Shown: positions 41,240 through 50,212, counted from the first letter of the stretch. The stretch: 64,000 bases of DNA from Bauldia sp963759235 (GCA_963759235.1 CAVWYO010000006.1:124001-188000); one strand, 5' to 3'. The notes: generated from the letters alone by a model not told the origin. Program-made: numbers and translations.

Positions 41240-41977
41240 ATGCTGGAAATCGCGAACCTTTCCAAGCGCTACGGCGAGACCACCGCCCTCGACGATGCGT
41301 CCGTTTCGTTTTCGGCGGGCACCGTTCACACGATCATGGGCGAGAACGGGTCCGGCAAAAGCACGCTGGTCAAGCTGCTTTCCGGCGTCGTCATGCCCGA
41401 CCGTGGGCGGATCACGGTCGACGGGATGCCGTTCGGCGGGCGCCACCCCTCCGCTTTTCAGGCGCGCGGTTTCGCCACGGTCTTCCAGGAGGTTCTGGTC
41501 GCCCCCGACCGTAGCGTCACCGACAATATTCTTCTCGGCTACGACGGTCCTTTCTCTCGCCGCATGCCGCGCGGCTCGCGTCGCCACGCCGTGGCCGACG
41601 TCCTGTCGCGCTGTGCGCGGACCGTGATCGATCTCGATGTCGAGGCCGGATCGCTGCCGCTTGCCACCCAGCAGCTTGTCGTCCTCGCCCGCGCGCTGAT
41701 TCGCCGGCCGCGCATTCTCATTCTCGACGAAGCCACCGCCGCGCTCGACTTCAACGACCGCGAAATCGTATTCACCCTGATCGAAAGCCTGGCGCGCCAG
41801 GGCTGCCTGGTCCTCTTCATCTCGCATCGCATGGACGAGGTGATGCGGCTTTCCCACCGCATCACCATCCTTCGCGGCGGCCGCGTCGTCGAGACTCTCG
41901 ACCGGGCCGACGCCTCGGCCGAGCGTCTTCTCGCCAGCATGGCCCCCGAGATCGTCGAGGAACGCCGTCATGGCTGA
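41240..41977 (+). CDS. Sugar ABC transporter ATPase, first nucleotide-binding half (importer E)
   Basis: A 245-residue protein equal to the N-terminal domain of an RbsA/MglA ATPase. It has Walker A GENGSGKST near residue 36 and Walker B ILILDEATAALDF near residue 165, followed by the H-loop ISHRMDE. The signature reads LPLATQQLVVLAR; the N-terminal half of RbsA proteins is often relaxed at this place too. In most relatives this domain is fused to a second one; here the second domain is a separate gene that starts eight bases before this stop. The frame opens at 41204, but the ATG at 41240 fits the usual MLEIANLSKRYG start. Confidence 0.85.
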   Translation: MLEIANLSKRYGETTALDDASVSFSAGTVHTIMGENGSGKSTLVKLLSGVVMPDRGRITVDGMPFGGRHPSAFQARGFATVFQEVLVAPDRSVTDNILLGYDGPFSRRMPRGSRRHAVADVLSRCARTVIDLDVEAGSLPLATQQLVVLARALIRRPRILILDEATAALDFNDREIVFTLIESLARQGCLVLFISHRMDEVMRLSHRITILRGGRVVETLDRADASAERLLASMAPEIVEERRHG

Positions 41978-42716
41978 GGCGCGCAACGAGCTGCGCGTCG
42001 CGGATCTTTCGCTCGCGCCCGGCAAGGCTGCCTTTAGCGAAGCCGTGATGGCCGGCGAGATCGTCGGACTGTCCGGCCTCGACGGCCACGGTCAGGAGCG
42101 TTTTCTCGAGATTCTGGCCGGCCTCGCGACCCCGGGGGACGGCGAGGTGATCGTCGGCGACGGCCGCACCCGGACGCGCGTCGAGGGGTTCCGCCACGCG
42201 GTGCGAAACGGCATCGCCTATCTGCCGCGCGACCGCCGCGCCACCGGTATCTTTCCCAGCCTCTCCATCCTCGACAATTTCTCGATCGCCACCATCGGAC
42301 GTGACGTCCGCGCCGGCTTCATCAGCAATCGTAGCCGCCAGGCGCGCTACGAGACCTTTCACAAGCAGCTGTCGATCGTCGCCCCGAACAGTGGCGCCCC
42401 GGTCACCTCGCTGTCCGGCGGCAACCAGCAGAAGGTGCTGCTCGCCCGCTGGCTGGCGCACAATCCGCGCTTCCTGCTTCTCAACGATCCGACGCGCGGC
42501 GTCGATATCGCCACGCGCCACACGCTCTACGGCGTGTTCCACGAACTGGCCCACAACGGCGTGGCGCTGGTCGTGCTGTCGACCGAGATCGAGGAGATCG
42601 TCGCGCTTTGCGACCGCGTCCTCGTCTTCCGCGAAGAGGAGCTCTTTTCGACGCTTTCCGGCGACGACCTCACCGGCGATCGGGTCATCGCCGCCATGTT
42701 CGGCCGCGGCCGATGA
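41970..42716 (+). CDS. Sugar ABC transporter ATPase, second nucleotide-binding half (importer E)
   Basis: A 248-residue protein equal to the C-terminal domain of an RbsA-type ATPase. The Walker A region is degenerate (GLSGLDGHGQERFLE), as is usual for that half, while the signature LSGGNQQKVLLARWL is perfect and Walker B reads FLLLNDPTRGVDIA. Alone it probably cannot hydrolyse ATP, so it should pair with the product of the preceding gene. That the two overlap by eight bases supports one-to-one translation. YLPRDRRATGIFPSLSILDN is typical of the family. The stop overlaps the permease start (ATGA). Confidence 0.85.
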   Translation: MAEARNELRVADLSLAPGKAAFSEAVMAGEIVGLSGLDGHGQERFLEILAGLATPGDGEVIVGDGRTRTRVEGFRHAVRNGIAYLPRDRRATGIFPSLSILDNFSIATIGRDVRAGFISNRSRQARYETFHKQLSIVAPNSGAPVTSLSGGNQQKVLLARWLAHNPRFLLLNDPTRGVDIATRHTLYGVFHELAHNGVALVVLSTEIEEIVALCDRVLVFREEELFSTLSGDDLTGDRVIAAMFGRGR

Positions 42717-43699
42717 CGATTGCCCCCGCCGCCCCGACCGCGGCTTCGCTCGGCGGCGTCCTCGGCGCAATCTGGCGCCGGACCGGCTTCGCCGCGGCGC
42801 TTCTCGTCGTGCTGCTCGTCGTCAATGTCTGGCTCAATCCCGCCCGCTTCGCGCCCGGCGCCTGGGGCACGCTGATCGGTCTTGCCGCGCCGCTGATCGG
42901 CGCCGCCCTTGCCTCGACGCCGGCGATTCTCGGTGGGCGCGGCGGCATCGACGTCTCGGTCGGGCCGACCATGGGTTTCGTCAACGCCATTCTCGTCAAG
43001 GTTCTGATCACCGAACTGGGTCTGTCGTCGCCCTTCGTCATCGTACCGGCGGCGTTGCTGATCGGGGCGGGCATCGGGGCGGTCAACGGTTTCCTTGCCG
43101 CCTATGTCCGCATTCAGCCGATCGTCGCCACGCTCGGCACCTATCTGATCCTCATCGGCGTCACGCTCACCATCCTGCCGGCGCCGATGGGCACGGTTCC
43201 CGATTGGCTGAAGACGCTGAACGGCCCGTTCTCGATCATTCCGATTGCGGCGATCTTCGTCATCTGGGCGGGAATCCGGCGCCTGCCGTACTACGACCAC
43301 CTGATGGCGACCGGTTCCGACGATCGCGCCGCTTACACGGCGGGCGTTCCGGTCCCCTTCATTCGCTTTCTCTCCTATGTCGTCACCGGCATTTTCTCCG
43401 GCATCGCCGGCCTGATGCTGACGGCGCTCATCGGTTCGGCCGATGCCAATATTGCGCCGACCTACACGCTGATCGCGATCTCGGCGGTGGCGCTCGGCGG
43501 GGTCAGCCTGGCGGGCGGACGCGGCGGGCTTGTCGGAGCGATGATCGGGGCGATCGACATCTTCCTCGTTCAAAGCGCGCTCACCTTGTTCAACGTCTCG
43601 ACCTTCGTCCTGCAGATCGCCTATGGCGCGATTCTGGTGATCGCGATTTCGCTGACCGCCATCCAGGATCGCCTCCTGGCCAGGGCGAGGAAGGCATGA
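42713..43699 (+). CDS. Sugar ABC transporter permease 1 (importer E)
   Basis: A 328-residue ribose-type permease with the landmark STPAILGGRGGIDVSVGPTMGF near residue 63, where the family usually has GGIDLSVG, the coupling loop GSDDRAAYTAGVP near residue 202, and ALGGVSLAGGRGGLVGAMIG near residue 260. The start overlaps the second ATPase half in ATGA and the stop overlaps the second permease in the same way. Importer E thus has two different permeases, which points to a heterodimeric channel. Confidence 0.87.
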   Translation: MTIAPAAPTAASLGGVLGAIWRRTGFAAALLVVLLVVNVWLNPARFAPGAWGTLIGLAAPLIGAALASTPAILGGRGGIDVSVGPTMGFVNAILVKVLITELGLSSPFVIVPAALLIGAGIGAVNGFLAAYVRIQPIVATLGTYLILIGVTLTILPAPMGTVPDWLKTLNGPFSIIPIAAIFVIWAGIRRLPYYDHLMATGSDDRAAYTAGVPVPFIRFLSYVVTGIFSGIAGLMLTALIGSADANIAPTYTLIAISAVALGGVSLAGGRGGLVGAMIGAIDIFLVQSALTLFNVSTFVLQIAYGAILVIAISLTAIQDRLLARARKA

Positions 43700-44658
43700 G
43701 GATCTCCTTCAACACCACCGGTGCCCGCGTTACCGGCGCGATCGCCATTGCCGTGGTGCTCCACCTCGCCGGAACCCTGTTGATCGACGGCTACAGCTCG
43801 CCGTTCGCCATCCGCGCGATGCTGGTGCTCGCCTGTCTGCTCGCCGTCGCCTGCGTCGGCCAGACGCTGACCATCATCATCGGCGGCATCGACCTCTCGA
43901 TCCCCTTCGTCATCGGCTTCGCCAATGTCGTCGCCGCCCAGCTCTATGGCGACGGCATCAACTTCATAGTGGTTTGCATGATCATCGGGGTGCTGGCACT
44001 CGGCATCGGCGCGCTGAACGGCGCCATATCGGCGGGGCTCGGCATTCATCCGCTGATCGTCACCCTCGGCGTCGGGACGGTCATCCAGGGCAGCGTGCTG
44101 GTGTGGACGAAGGGATTCCCCTCCGGCTCGGCGCCCGACGCCGTGACGAACTTCGTCTCGATCGGCGGCTCGGTTGGGCCGGTTCCCGTCCCGTGGCTGG
44201 TTCCCTCCTTCATCGTCCTCGCGGCGCTGATCATCGTGGTGCTCAACCGGACGCCCTATGGCCGCCGCCTGTTCGCGCTCGGCAGCAACCCGCGCGCCGC
44301 GGCGCTGGCCCTCATCGATCCTCTGCGGATGTGGATGATAACCTTCGCCCTCAGCGCCTTCTTCGCCGCCGTCGCGGGTGTCCTCCTCCTCGGCTTCACC
44401 GGCTCAGCCTATGGGGATGTCGGTCAGCCCTATCTCTTCCAGACCATCGCCGCCGTCGTCATCGGCGGCACGGCACTGGTCGGCGGACGGGGCTCCTTCC
44501 TCGGCACGGTCGCCGGCGTGGTCGTCCTCACCGAGATCAACACGCTGCTCATCGGCCTCGGTCTGCAGCCTTCCCTGGTGCAGGCGTCGCTCGGTCTCAT
44601 CATCATTCTCCTCGTCTCGCTTTACGGCCGTGAGCGGCATGTCGGCGCGACGATTTGA
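43696..44658 (+). CDS. Sugar ABC transporter permease 2 (importer E)
   Basis: A 320-residue ribose-type permease. Landmarks are GQTLTIIIGGIDLSIPFVIGF near residue 57, the coupling loop GSNPRAAALALID near residue 196, and AAVVIGGTALVGGRGSFLG near residue 255. It is about as long as its partner but clearly divergent from it, and both halves of importer E (ATPase and permease) are therefore asymmetric. It ends the operon that starts at 36977; the IclR gene lies downstream in the opposite direction. Confidence 0.87.
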   Translation: MRISFNTTGARVTGAIAIAVVLHLAGTLLIDGYSSPFAIRAMLVLACLLAVACVGQTLTIIIGGIDLSIPFVIGFANVVAAQLYGDGINFIVVCMIIGVLALGIGALNGAISAGLGIHPLIVTLGVGTVIQGSVLVWTKGFPSGSAPDAVTNFVSIGGSVGPVPVPWLVPSFIVLAALIIVVLNRTPYGRRLFALGSNPRAAALALIDPLRMWMITFALSAFFAAVAGVLLLGFTGSAYGDVGQPYLFQTIAAVVIGGTALVGGRGSFLGTVAGVVVLTEINTLLIGLGLQPSLVQASLGLIIILLVSLYGRERHVGATI

Positions 44659-44692
44659 CAGGAGGCGCCAGGCGCCGCGTCACGGGCCGCAA

Positions 44693-45478
44693 CTATTGCA
44701 GCGACGCGACGTCCGAGCCGGCAAGCCGGGACAGCTTGGCCGCCGTGTTCTGGACGAGCTTCACCGTGGTGGAAATGTCCGGGGCAGAGGGCATGTTGAC
44801 GACATGGATGTAGGGAATCGACAGCGCGGCAATCGCCTTGCCATCCGGCCCGAGAACCGGCGCCGAGAGGTTGAAGACCCCCGCGATCTGGGCGCTCGGC
44901 ATCATCTCGTATCCGCGATCGCGAATCTGGTCGAGTTGCGCGAGGAATTCGGGTGTGATTTCGGGTCGCTCGGAACTCCCCACGTGCTCCGCGATCATCA
45001 TCATCCGCTCCTCCTGGGGGTGGAAGGCGAGAAGCACGTGACCGGATCCGGTGTCGAACAGGCTGACATGGGCTCCGACGCGGATGGAGATGCCCCAATA
45101 GCTCGGCGCTTCCTGCTGCGCGATGACCACGGCCGAACCGCGGTCGAAGACCACGAGCTGATTCGCCTGGCGCGAGATCTCGGCGAGCTCTCGCATCAGC
45201 GGCGTTGCATAGGAGACCAGACGGCGAACCGGGGCGTGCAGTTGCGCCAGCCCGAAAAGCTTGAGGGTCAGCGAAAAACGGTCGCCGTCGATGCGTGTCA
45301 CGTAGCCGCGCCGCACCAGGCGATCGAGCATCCGGTAGAGTTCGTTATGGCTGCGGCCGAGCCGTTTGGCGATTTCGGCCTGGGTGAGGCCGCCATCGAC
45401 CCCGGCAAGCAGCTCCAGCATGTCGAGACCCTTGTCGAGCGCCGGGGCGCGATACCGGTCTGTCTCAGCGTTGTCCAC
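44693..45478 (-). CDS. IclR family transcriptional regulator
   Basis: A 261-residue IclR regulator. Residues 10-75 hold the winged helix-turn-helix (ALDKGLDMLELLAGVDGGLTQ... read as GLTQAEIAKRLGRSHNELYRML), and the rest is the IclR ligand domain with LFDTGSGHVLLAF and VFNLSAPVLGPDGKAIAALS. The frame opens at a TTG at 45520, which falls in an operator-like motif; the GTG at 45478 follows an AGGGGATT ribosome site and is the better start. It is divergent from the MaoC hydratase at 45615 and next to the end of the importer E operon. A shared motif in the divergent region suggests that it controls itself and the hydratase. Confidence 0.86.
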   Translation of the reverse strand: MDNAETDRYRAPALDKGLDMLELLAGVDGGLTQAEIAKRLGRSHNELYRMLDRLVRRGYVTRIDGDRFSLTLKLFGLAQLHAPVRRLVSYATPLMRELAEISRQANQLVVFDRGSAVVIAQQEAPSYWGISIRVGAHVSLFDTGSGHVLLAFHPQEERMMMIAEHVGSSERPEITPEFLAQLDQIRDRGYEMMPSAQIAGVFNLSAPVLGPDGKAIAALSIPYIHVVNMPSAPDISTTVKLVQNTAAKLSRLAGSDVASLQ

Positions 45479-45505
45479 ACGAATCCCCTTTAGTGAAAAG
45501 CCGCT

Positions 45506-45517
45506 TTCATATACGCA
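45506..45517 (-). promoter_or_regulatory. IclR-region motif, copy 1
   Basis: On the minus strand it reads TGCGTATATGAA. It lies 28-39 bases before the IclR start. Eleven of the twelve bases recur at 45570-45581 on the plus strand, so the divergent promoter region carries the motif once towards each gene. Confidence 0.5.
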
Positions 45518-45569
45518 CAAAGAACTGCTACCGGAAGACCTGTCGGCTTGATGCCACCGGAATCTGCAT

Positions 45570-45581
45570 TGTGTATATGAA
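45570..45581 (+). promoter_or_regulatory. IclR-region motif, copy 2
   Basis: TGTGTATATGAA, 33-44 bases before the MaoC hydratase start, the mirror partner of the motif at 45506-45517. Orientation and distance to the two divergent genes are similar, as expected of a shared operator. Confidence 0.5.
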
Positions 45582-45614
45582 TGATGCTCTCATCAGCGAG
45601 AGCTGGGAGCCCTG

Positions 45615-46070
45615 ATGGAACAGTCGGTCTATTTCGAGGACTACGAAATCGGTGACGTGCGGACGACCACCGGTCGCACCATCACCGAAGCCGATTTCGT
45701 TGTTCATGCCGGGCACACCGGCGACTTCTTTCCCCACCATATGGATGCGGAGTTCGCCAAGACGACGCCCTTCGGCCAGCGCGTCGCGCACGGTACGATG
45801 GTGTTCGCCATCGGCGTCGGGCTGACGGCAAACCTGATCAATCCGGTCGCCTTCTCCTACGGCTACGACCGGCTCCGCTTCGTCCGCCCCGTCTTCATCG
45901 GCGACACGATCCGCGCCCGCGTGACCATCACCGCGAAACAGGACGATCCGAAGCGGCCGGAGGCCGGCCGTGTGGTCGAGCGCTGCGAGGTGCTCAATCA
46001 GCGCGACGAGGTTGTGCTGGTTACGGATCACATCCTCATCGCCGAGCGACGGAGCGCGGCGCGGAACTGA
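45615..46070 (+). CDS. MaoC family acyl-CoA dehydratase
   Basis: A 151-residue hot-dog-fold enoyl-CoA hydratase. The catalytic pair is visible as D37 and H42 in GDFFPHHMD, and the later AHGTMVF segment is also intact. It shares FSYGYDRLRFVRPVFIGDTI with the altered MaoC-like protein at 37090. It would add water to an unsaturated CoA ester, or remove it. It is alone on the plus strand, divergent from IclR with a shared motif between them. With the CoA-transferase at 37648 it could form an activation and hydration pair for an unsaturated acid; this is inference. Confidence 0.87.
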   Translation: MEQSVYFEDYEIGDVRTTTGRTITEADFVVHAGHTGDFFPHHMDAEFAKTTPFGQRVAHGTMVFAIGVGLTANLINPVAFSYGYDRLRFVRPVFIGDTIRARVTITAKQDDPKRPEAGRVVERCEVLNQRDEVVLVTDHILIAERRSAARN

Positions 46071-46163
46071 ATCGACTTTCTCCGCTCTGACCAACCACCC
46101 AGGTCCCGGCAGATCGGAGCCCGGCCGGACCATCGCCGCGGCGAGATGTCCCACGCCCCACAA

Positions 46164-46211
46164 ATCGTATTGCGGACTGGCAATCTCATATCGTAAGCAC
46201 GAGTTATCGTA
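46164..46211 (+). promoter_or_regulatory. Three ATCGTA copies before the XRE gene
   Basis: ATCGTA occurs at 46164, 46190 and 46206 on the plus strand in the AT-richer stretch before the small helix-turn-helix gene. It may be the site of autoregulation; the spacing is uneven (26 and 16 bases), so chance cannot be excluded. Confidence 0.3.
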
Positions 46212-46240
46212 GGTCAGTCCTCATCAATGATATCTCAAGC

Positions 46241-46486
46241 GTGATAACCGCGGCTCAACTTCGCGCCGCCCGAGCGCTGCTTTCCATCGATCAGCGCCAA
46301 CTCGCGGCGCTCTCGGGGCTTTCCGTGCCGACCATCCAGCGCATGGAGGCCAGCCGCGGCGTCGTTCGCGGCAACGTGGATTCACTGACGAAGCTGGTTG
46401 CGGCGCTCGATCGCGCGGGCATCGAGCTGATCGGCGAGGGGGCCGTCAGTCCGGCCGGGGGTCGCGGCGTGCGGCTGAAGGGGTGA
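46241..46486 (+). CDS. Small XRE family helix-turn-helix regulator
   Basis: An 81-residue protein that is nearly only a DNA-binding domain: ITAAQLRAARALLSIDQRQLAALSG, then SVPTIQRME, typical of short rhizobial XRE proteins. The GTG start directly follows an AT-rich stretch; the ribosome site is weak. It is 103 bases upstream of the hydrogenase-like operon and in the same direction, so it is the best candidate for controlling that operon, although proximity is the only evidence. Confidence 0.8.
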   Translation: MITAAQLRAARALLSIDQRQLAALSGLSVPTIQRMEASRGVVRGNVDSLTKLVAALDRAGIELIGEGAVSPAGGRGVRLKG

Positions 46487-46589
46487 CTCGGGGCTTCGGG
46501 CATGATGATGACGGGGCGAGCTTTGGCGGGCACGGTCGCGGGTTGGCGGCCGCTTCGGCGTCCGTCCGGCGCGTTGGGGCGGTGATCGC

Positions 46590-48602
46590 GTGGCGACGGG
46601 GTTGGTGCTTGTCTCGATCGCCGTGCTGCTTGCCGCTGCCGTGGTTGGCGTTGTGCTCGCCCGTCGCGATGAAGCGAGGCTGGCGGTCTACGGGCTGAGC
46701 TTCGCCGCCTCTGTCGCCATCCTGGTCATTGCGCTTGCCCGCCTGATCGGTGGACCGGGCGCCGCCGACGCGATCACCCTGCCGCTCGGCATCCCCTGGA
46801 TCGGGGCTCACTTCCGCCTCGACGCGCTCTCCGCGGTCTTTCTCATCGTCATCAATCTCGGCGGCGCGGGCGCCAGCTACTACGGCCTCGGCTACGGTCG
46901 GCACGAGAGCGCGCCGGAGCGGGTGCTGCCGTTCTTTGCCGTCTTCCTTGCCGGGATGAACCTGGTTGTGCTGGCCGACGACGCCTTCACCTTCCTGCTC
47001 AGCTGGGAATTCATGTCGCTGTCGTCCTGGGCGCTCGTCATGTCCCATCACCGCGAGCCCGGCAATGCCCGTGCCGGCTACGTCTACATCGTCATGGCGA
47101 GCGCCGGCACGCTGGCGCTGATCCTTGCCTTCGGTCTGCTCGCCGGGCCGGCCGGCGGCTACGCCTTCTCGGCCATTCGCGTCGCGCCGATATCGCCGCT
47201 GTCGGGCGGCCTCGTTCTCGGCCTCGTGCTCCTCGGCGCCGGCTCGAAGGCCGGGCTGGTGCCGCTTCATGTCTGGCTGCCGCTCGCCCATCCGGCGGCG
47301 CCGAGCCACGTCTCGGCGCTGATGAGCGGCGTCATGACGAAAGTCGCCGTCTATGCCTTCATCCGCATCGTCTTCGACCTGCTCGGCCCGACCGAATGGT
47401 GGTGGGCGACCCTCGTCCTGGCGCTTGGCGGAATCACCGCGGTGATGGGCGTTCTTTATGCGCTGATGCAGCACGACCTCAAGCGGTTGCTCGCCTATCA
47501 TACCGTCGAGAACATCGGCATCATCTACATCGGGCTCGGCCTTGCGCTCGCCTTTCGCGCCAACGGCATGGCCGGCGCGGCGGCGCTGGCGCTGACCGCG
47601 GCGCTCTTTCACGTGTTCAATCATTCGGTCTTCAAGGGCCTCCTGTTCTTCGGCTCCGGCGCCGTCCTGACCGCCACCGGCGAGCGGGACATGGAGCATC
47701 TCGGCGGCCTCATTCACCGCATGCCGCAGACCGCCTTCACCTTCCTGGTCGGCTGCGTCGCCATCTCGGCGCTGCCGCCGCTCAATGGCTTCGTCTCCGA
47801 ATGGCTGACCTTTCAGGCTATCCTGTTGAGTCCCGACCTGCCGCAATGGGACCTGAAGATTCTAGTCCCGGCGGTCGGCACGATGCTGGCGTTGTCGGCG
47901 GCACTCGCCGCGGCGTGCTTCGTCAAGGCGTTCGGCGTCAGCTTCCTCGGCCGCCCGCGCACCCCGGCCGCCGCCGGCGCCACTGAGGTGGACCGCTTCT
48001 CGCTGGGGACGATGTTCGCCTTCGCCGCCCTCTGCCTGCTCGCCGGCGTCCTGCCCGCCTTCGTCATCGACGGCCTTGCGCCGGCGGTGGAAGCCCTCGT
48101 CGGCGGCCGCATGCCGGTGCAGACCGCGCTGCCCTGGCTTTCGATCGTCCCGGTCGCCGAGAGCCGCAGCTCGTATAACGGCCTGTTGGTGATCCTCTTC
48201 ATCGCCGCCTCGGCGATGCTGGCGGCGTTCGCCATTCACCGCCTGGCGTCGCGCGCCGTCCGCCGCGCGCCGGCCTGGGACTGCGGCTACCCCGACCCCA
48301 GCCCGGCGACTCAATACACCGCCGGCAGCTTCGCCCAGCCGATCCGGCGGGTCTTCGGCACCGTCGTCTTCCGCGCCCGGGAACGGGTCGACATGCCGCC
48401 GCCGGGCGATCTCAGGCCGGCGCGCTTCGTCGTCGATCTCCGCGATCTCATCTTCGACACCCTCTATGCGCCGATCGCCGTCGGCGTCATGGCGATCGCC
48501 GAACGGCTGAACCTGTTCCAGTTCCTCACCATCCGGCGATATCTCAGCCTGGTGTTTATCGCTCTGGTGGCGCTGCTCGCCGTGCTGGCGGTGACACAAT
48601 GA
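46590..48602 (+). CDS. hyfB: Hydrogenase-4 component B-like proton pump subunit (HyfB)
   Basis: A 670-residue inner-membrane protein of the NuoL/Mrp antiporter family with about 14-16 membrane spans. It has the antiporter-type motifs LLSWEFMSLSSWALVM near residue 137, AGSKAGLVPLHVWLPLAHPAAPSHVSALMSGVMTK in pieces near residue 218 (with the key lysine and histidine), and LFHVFNHSVFKGLLFFGSG near residue 340. The soluble C-terminal part has WDCGYPDPSPATQYTAGSF, specific to HyfB/HycC. It heads the six-gene operon and overlaps hyfC by four bases. It is expected to move protons or sodium. Confidence 0.92.
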   Translation: MATGLVLVSIAVLLAAAVVGVVLARRDEARLAVYGLSFAASVAILVIALARLIGGPGAADAITLPLGIPWIGAHFRLDALSAVFLIVINLGGAGASYYGLGYGRHESAPERVLPFFAVFLAGMNLVVLADDAFTFLLSWEFMSLSSWALVMSHHREPGNARAGYVYIVMASAGTLALILAFGLLAGPAGGYAFSAIRVAPISPLSGGLVLGLVLLGAGSKAGLVPLHVWLPLAHPAAPSHVSALMSGVMTKVAVYAFIRIVFDLLGPTEWWWATLVLALGGITAVMGVLYALMQHDLKRLLAYHTVENIGIIYIGLGLALAFRANGMAGAAALALTAALFHVFNHSVFKGLLFFGSGAVLTATGERDMEHLGGLIHRMPQTAFTFLVGCVAISALPPLNGFVSEWLTFQAILLSPDLPQWDLKILVPAVGTMLALSAALAAACFVKAFGVSFLGRPRTPAAAGATEVDRFSLGTMFAFAALCLLAGVLPAFVIDGLAPAVEALVGGRMPVQTALPWLSIVPVAESRSSYNGLLVILFIAASAMLAAFAIHRLASRAVRRAPAWDCGYPDPSPATQYTAGSFAQPIRRVFGTVVFRARERVDMPPPGDLRPARFVVDLRDLIFDTLYAPIAVGVMAIAERLNLFQFLTIRRYLSLVFIALVALLAVLAVTQ

Positions 48603-49549
48603 TCTTCGATCTCGTCATCCAGGGCGCGCAGATGGTGCTGGTGCTGGCGCTGGCGCCGCTCCTCACCGGCTTCGTGCGGAGGGTGAAGGCGCGGCTCCTC
48701 CGCCGGCGCGGCCCTTCCGTCATCCAGCCCTATCGCGACCTCTTCCGGCTGCTGCGCAAGGAGGTGGTGCTCGCCGACAACGCCTCGTGGCTGTTCAGGG
48801 TGACGCCCTATCTGATCTTTGCCACGACCTGGGTCGCCGCCGCGCTGGTGCCGACCTTCGCCACCGGACTGGTGTTCAGCTGGACCGCCGACCTCATCGC
48901 CATCATTGCGCTTCTCGCCGCCGCCCGCTTCTTTCTGGCGCTCGCCGGCATGGAGATCGGCACCAGCTTCGGCGGCATCGGCTCCAGCCGCGAGGTGATG
49001 ATCGCCTCGCTTGCCGAGCCGGCGATGATCATGATCGTGTTCACCACCTCGCTGGTGGCGGGCTCGACCCAGTTGTCCACCATCGCCGCCGTGCTCGCCT
49101 CGTCGCAGGTCGGCCTTCGCGTCTCGCTCGGCCTTGCCTTGGTAGCCCTTATCCTGGTCGCCATTGCCGAGAACGCGCGCATCCCGGTCGACAACCCCGC
49201 CACGCATCTCGAGCTGACCATGGTCCACGAGGCCATGATCCTCGAATATTCCGGCCGGCACCTGGCGGTCATCGAGCTTGCCGCTTCGCTCAAGCTCCTC
49301 CTCTACGTCTCGCTCATCGTCTGTATCTTCCTGCCGTGGAACCTCGCCCCGGCCGGGGCGGGTCCCGCCGCCCTCGCCGAGGGGTTCGGCGTCTACGTCG
49401 TCAAGCTTGCCGGCGCCGCCGTCCTGCTTGCCGTCTTCGAGACCACCGTCGCCAAGATGCGCGTCTTCCGCGTTCCCGATTTTCTCGGCGCCGGCCTCAT
49501 GCTCGGCCTGCTCGCCACGCTGCTCTTGTTCGTCACCCGGAGCCTTTGA
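48599..49549 (+). CDS. hyfC: Hydrogenase-4 component C-like membrane subunit (HyfC/NuoH type)
   Basis: A 316-residue membrane protein of the NuoH/HycD family, the subunit that connects the peripheral arm to the membrane arm. It has RRRGPSVIQPYRDLFRLLRKE near residue 36, GTSFGGIGSSREVM near residue 121, and IAENARIPVDNPATHLELTMVHEAMILEYSG in pieces near residue 188, with the acidic residues conserved in the family. The ATG overlaps the hyfB stop (ATGA). It is full length compared with E. coli HyfC. Confidence 0.92.
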   Translation: MIFDLVIQGAQMVLVLALAPLLTGFVRRVKARLLRRRGPSVIQPYRDLFRLLRKEVVLADNASWLFRVTPYLIFATTWVAAALVPTFATGLVFSWTADLIAIIALLAAARFFLALAGMEIGTSFGGIGSSREVMIASLAEPAMIMIVFTTSLVAGSTQLSTIAAVLASSQVGLRVSLGLALVALILVAIAENARIPVDNPATHLELTMVHEAMILEYSGRHLAVIELAASLKLLLYVSLIVCIFLPWNLAPAGAGPAALAEGFGVYVVKLAGAAVLLAVFETTVAKMRVFRVPDFLGAGLMLGLLATLLLFVTRSL

Positions 49550-49550
49550 G

Positions 49551-50212
49551 ATGGACGGCCTCTCGTTCGACGTCGCCCACCTCCTGGCTGGCGGGCTGGT
49601 GCTGATGAGCTTCGTCCTCCTCTACCAGGACCGCATGCTGGCGCTCCTCAACGTCTTCGCCCTGCACGCGGTGGTGCTGGCCCTGTCGGTCGCCTGGCAG
49701 GCCTATATCCAGGCGGCGCCGCATCTGTTCGTCACCGCGGCGATCGCCCTCCTCTTCAAGGGGATCGTCATCCCGACCGCGCTCCGTCGCATCGTCCATC
49801 GCCTTGGCATCCATCGCCAGATCGAGACGGTCGGCGGCGTCGCGATCACCATGCTCGCCGGCATGGGCCTCGTCGCCCTGTCGATGGTGGTGACGCTGCA
49901 CGTCACCGCCGGCGCCGATCCGCTCGCCCGCGAAGATCTCGCCTTCGCCCTCTCGGTAGTGCTCCTTGGGCTCCTGATGATGGTGACGCGCCGCAACGCC
50001 GTCAGTCAGGTGGTCGGCTTCATGTCGTTGGAGAACGGGCTGGTGCTGGCGGCGACCGGGGCCAAGGGCATGCCGCTGGTGGTCGAGATCAGCGTCGCCT
50101 TTTCGATCCTCATCGCCTTCATCGTCATCGGCATCTTCCTGTTCCGCATTCGCGAGCGCTTCGACACGGTCGATGTCCAGGCCCTCGACCGCTTCCGAGG
50201 GGAGCGGAATGA
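49551..50212 (+). CDS. hyfE: Hydrogenase-4 component E-like membrane subunit (HyfE), apparent frameshift at the 3-prime end
   Basis: A membrane subunit of about 220 residues with some seven membrane spans, from MDGLSFDVAHLLAGG to FVIGIFLFRIRERFDTVDV. It has the family landmark VVGFMSLENGLVLAATG near residue 160. As given, the frame has no stop where HyfE should end and would run on 1.4 kb through hyfF in the wrong frame. One extra G in the run of four at about 50199-50202 would end it with the TGA at 50210-50212, overlapping the hyfF ATG in the same ATGA pattern seen elsewhere in the operon. I therefore put the end there. Confidence 0.8.
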
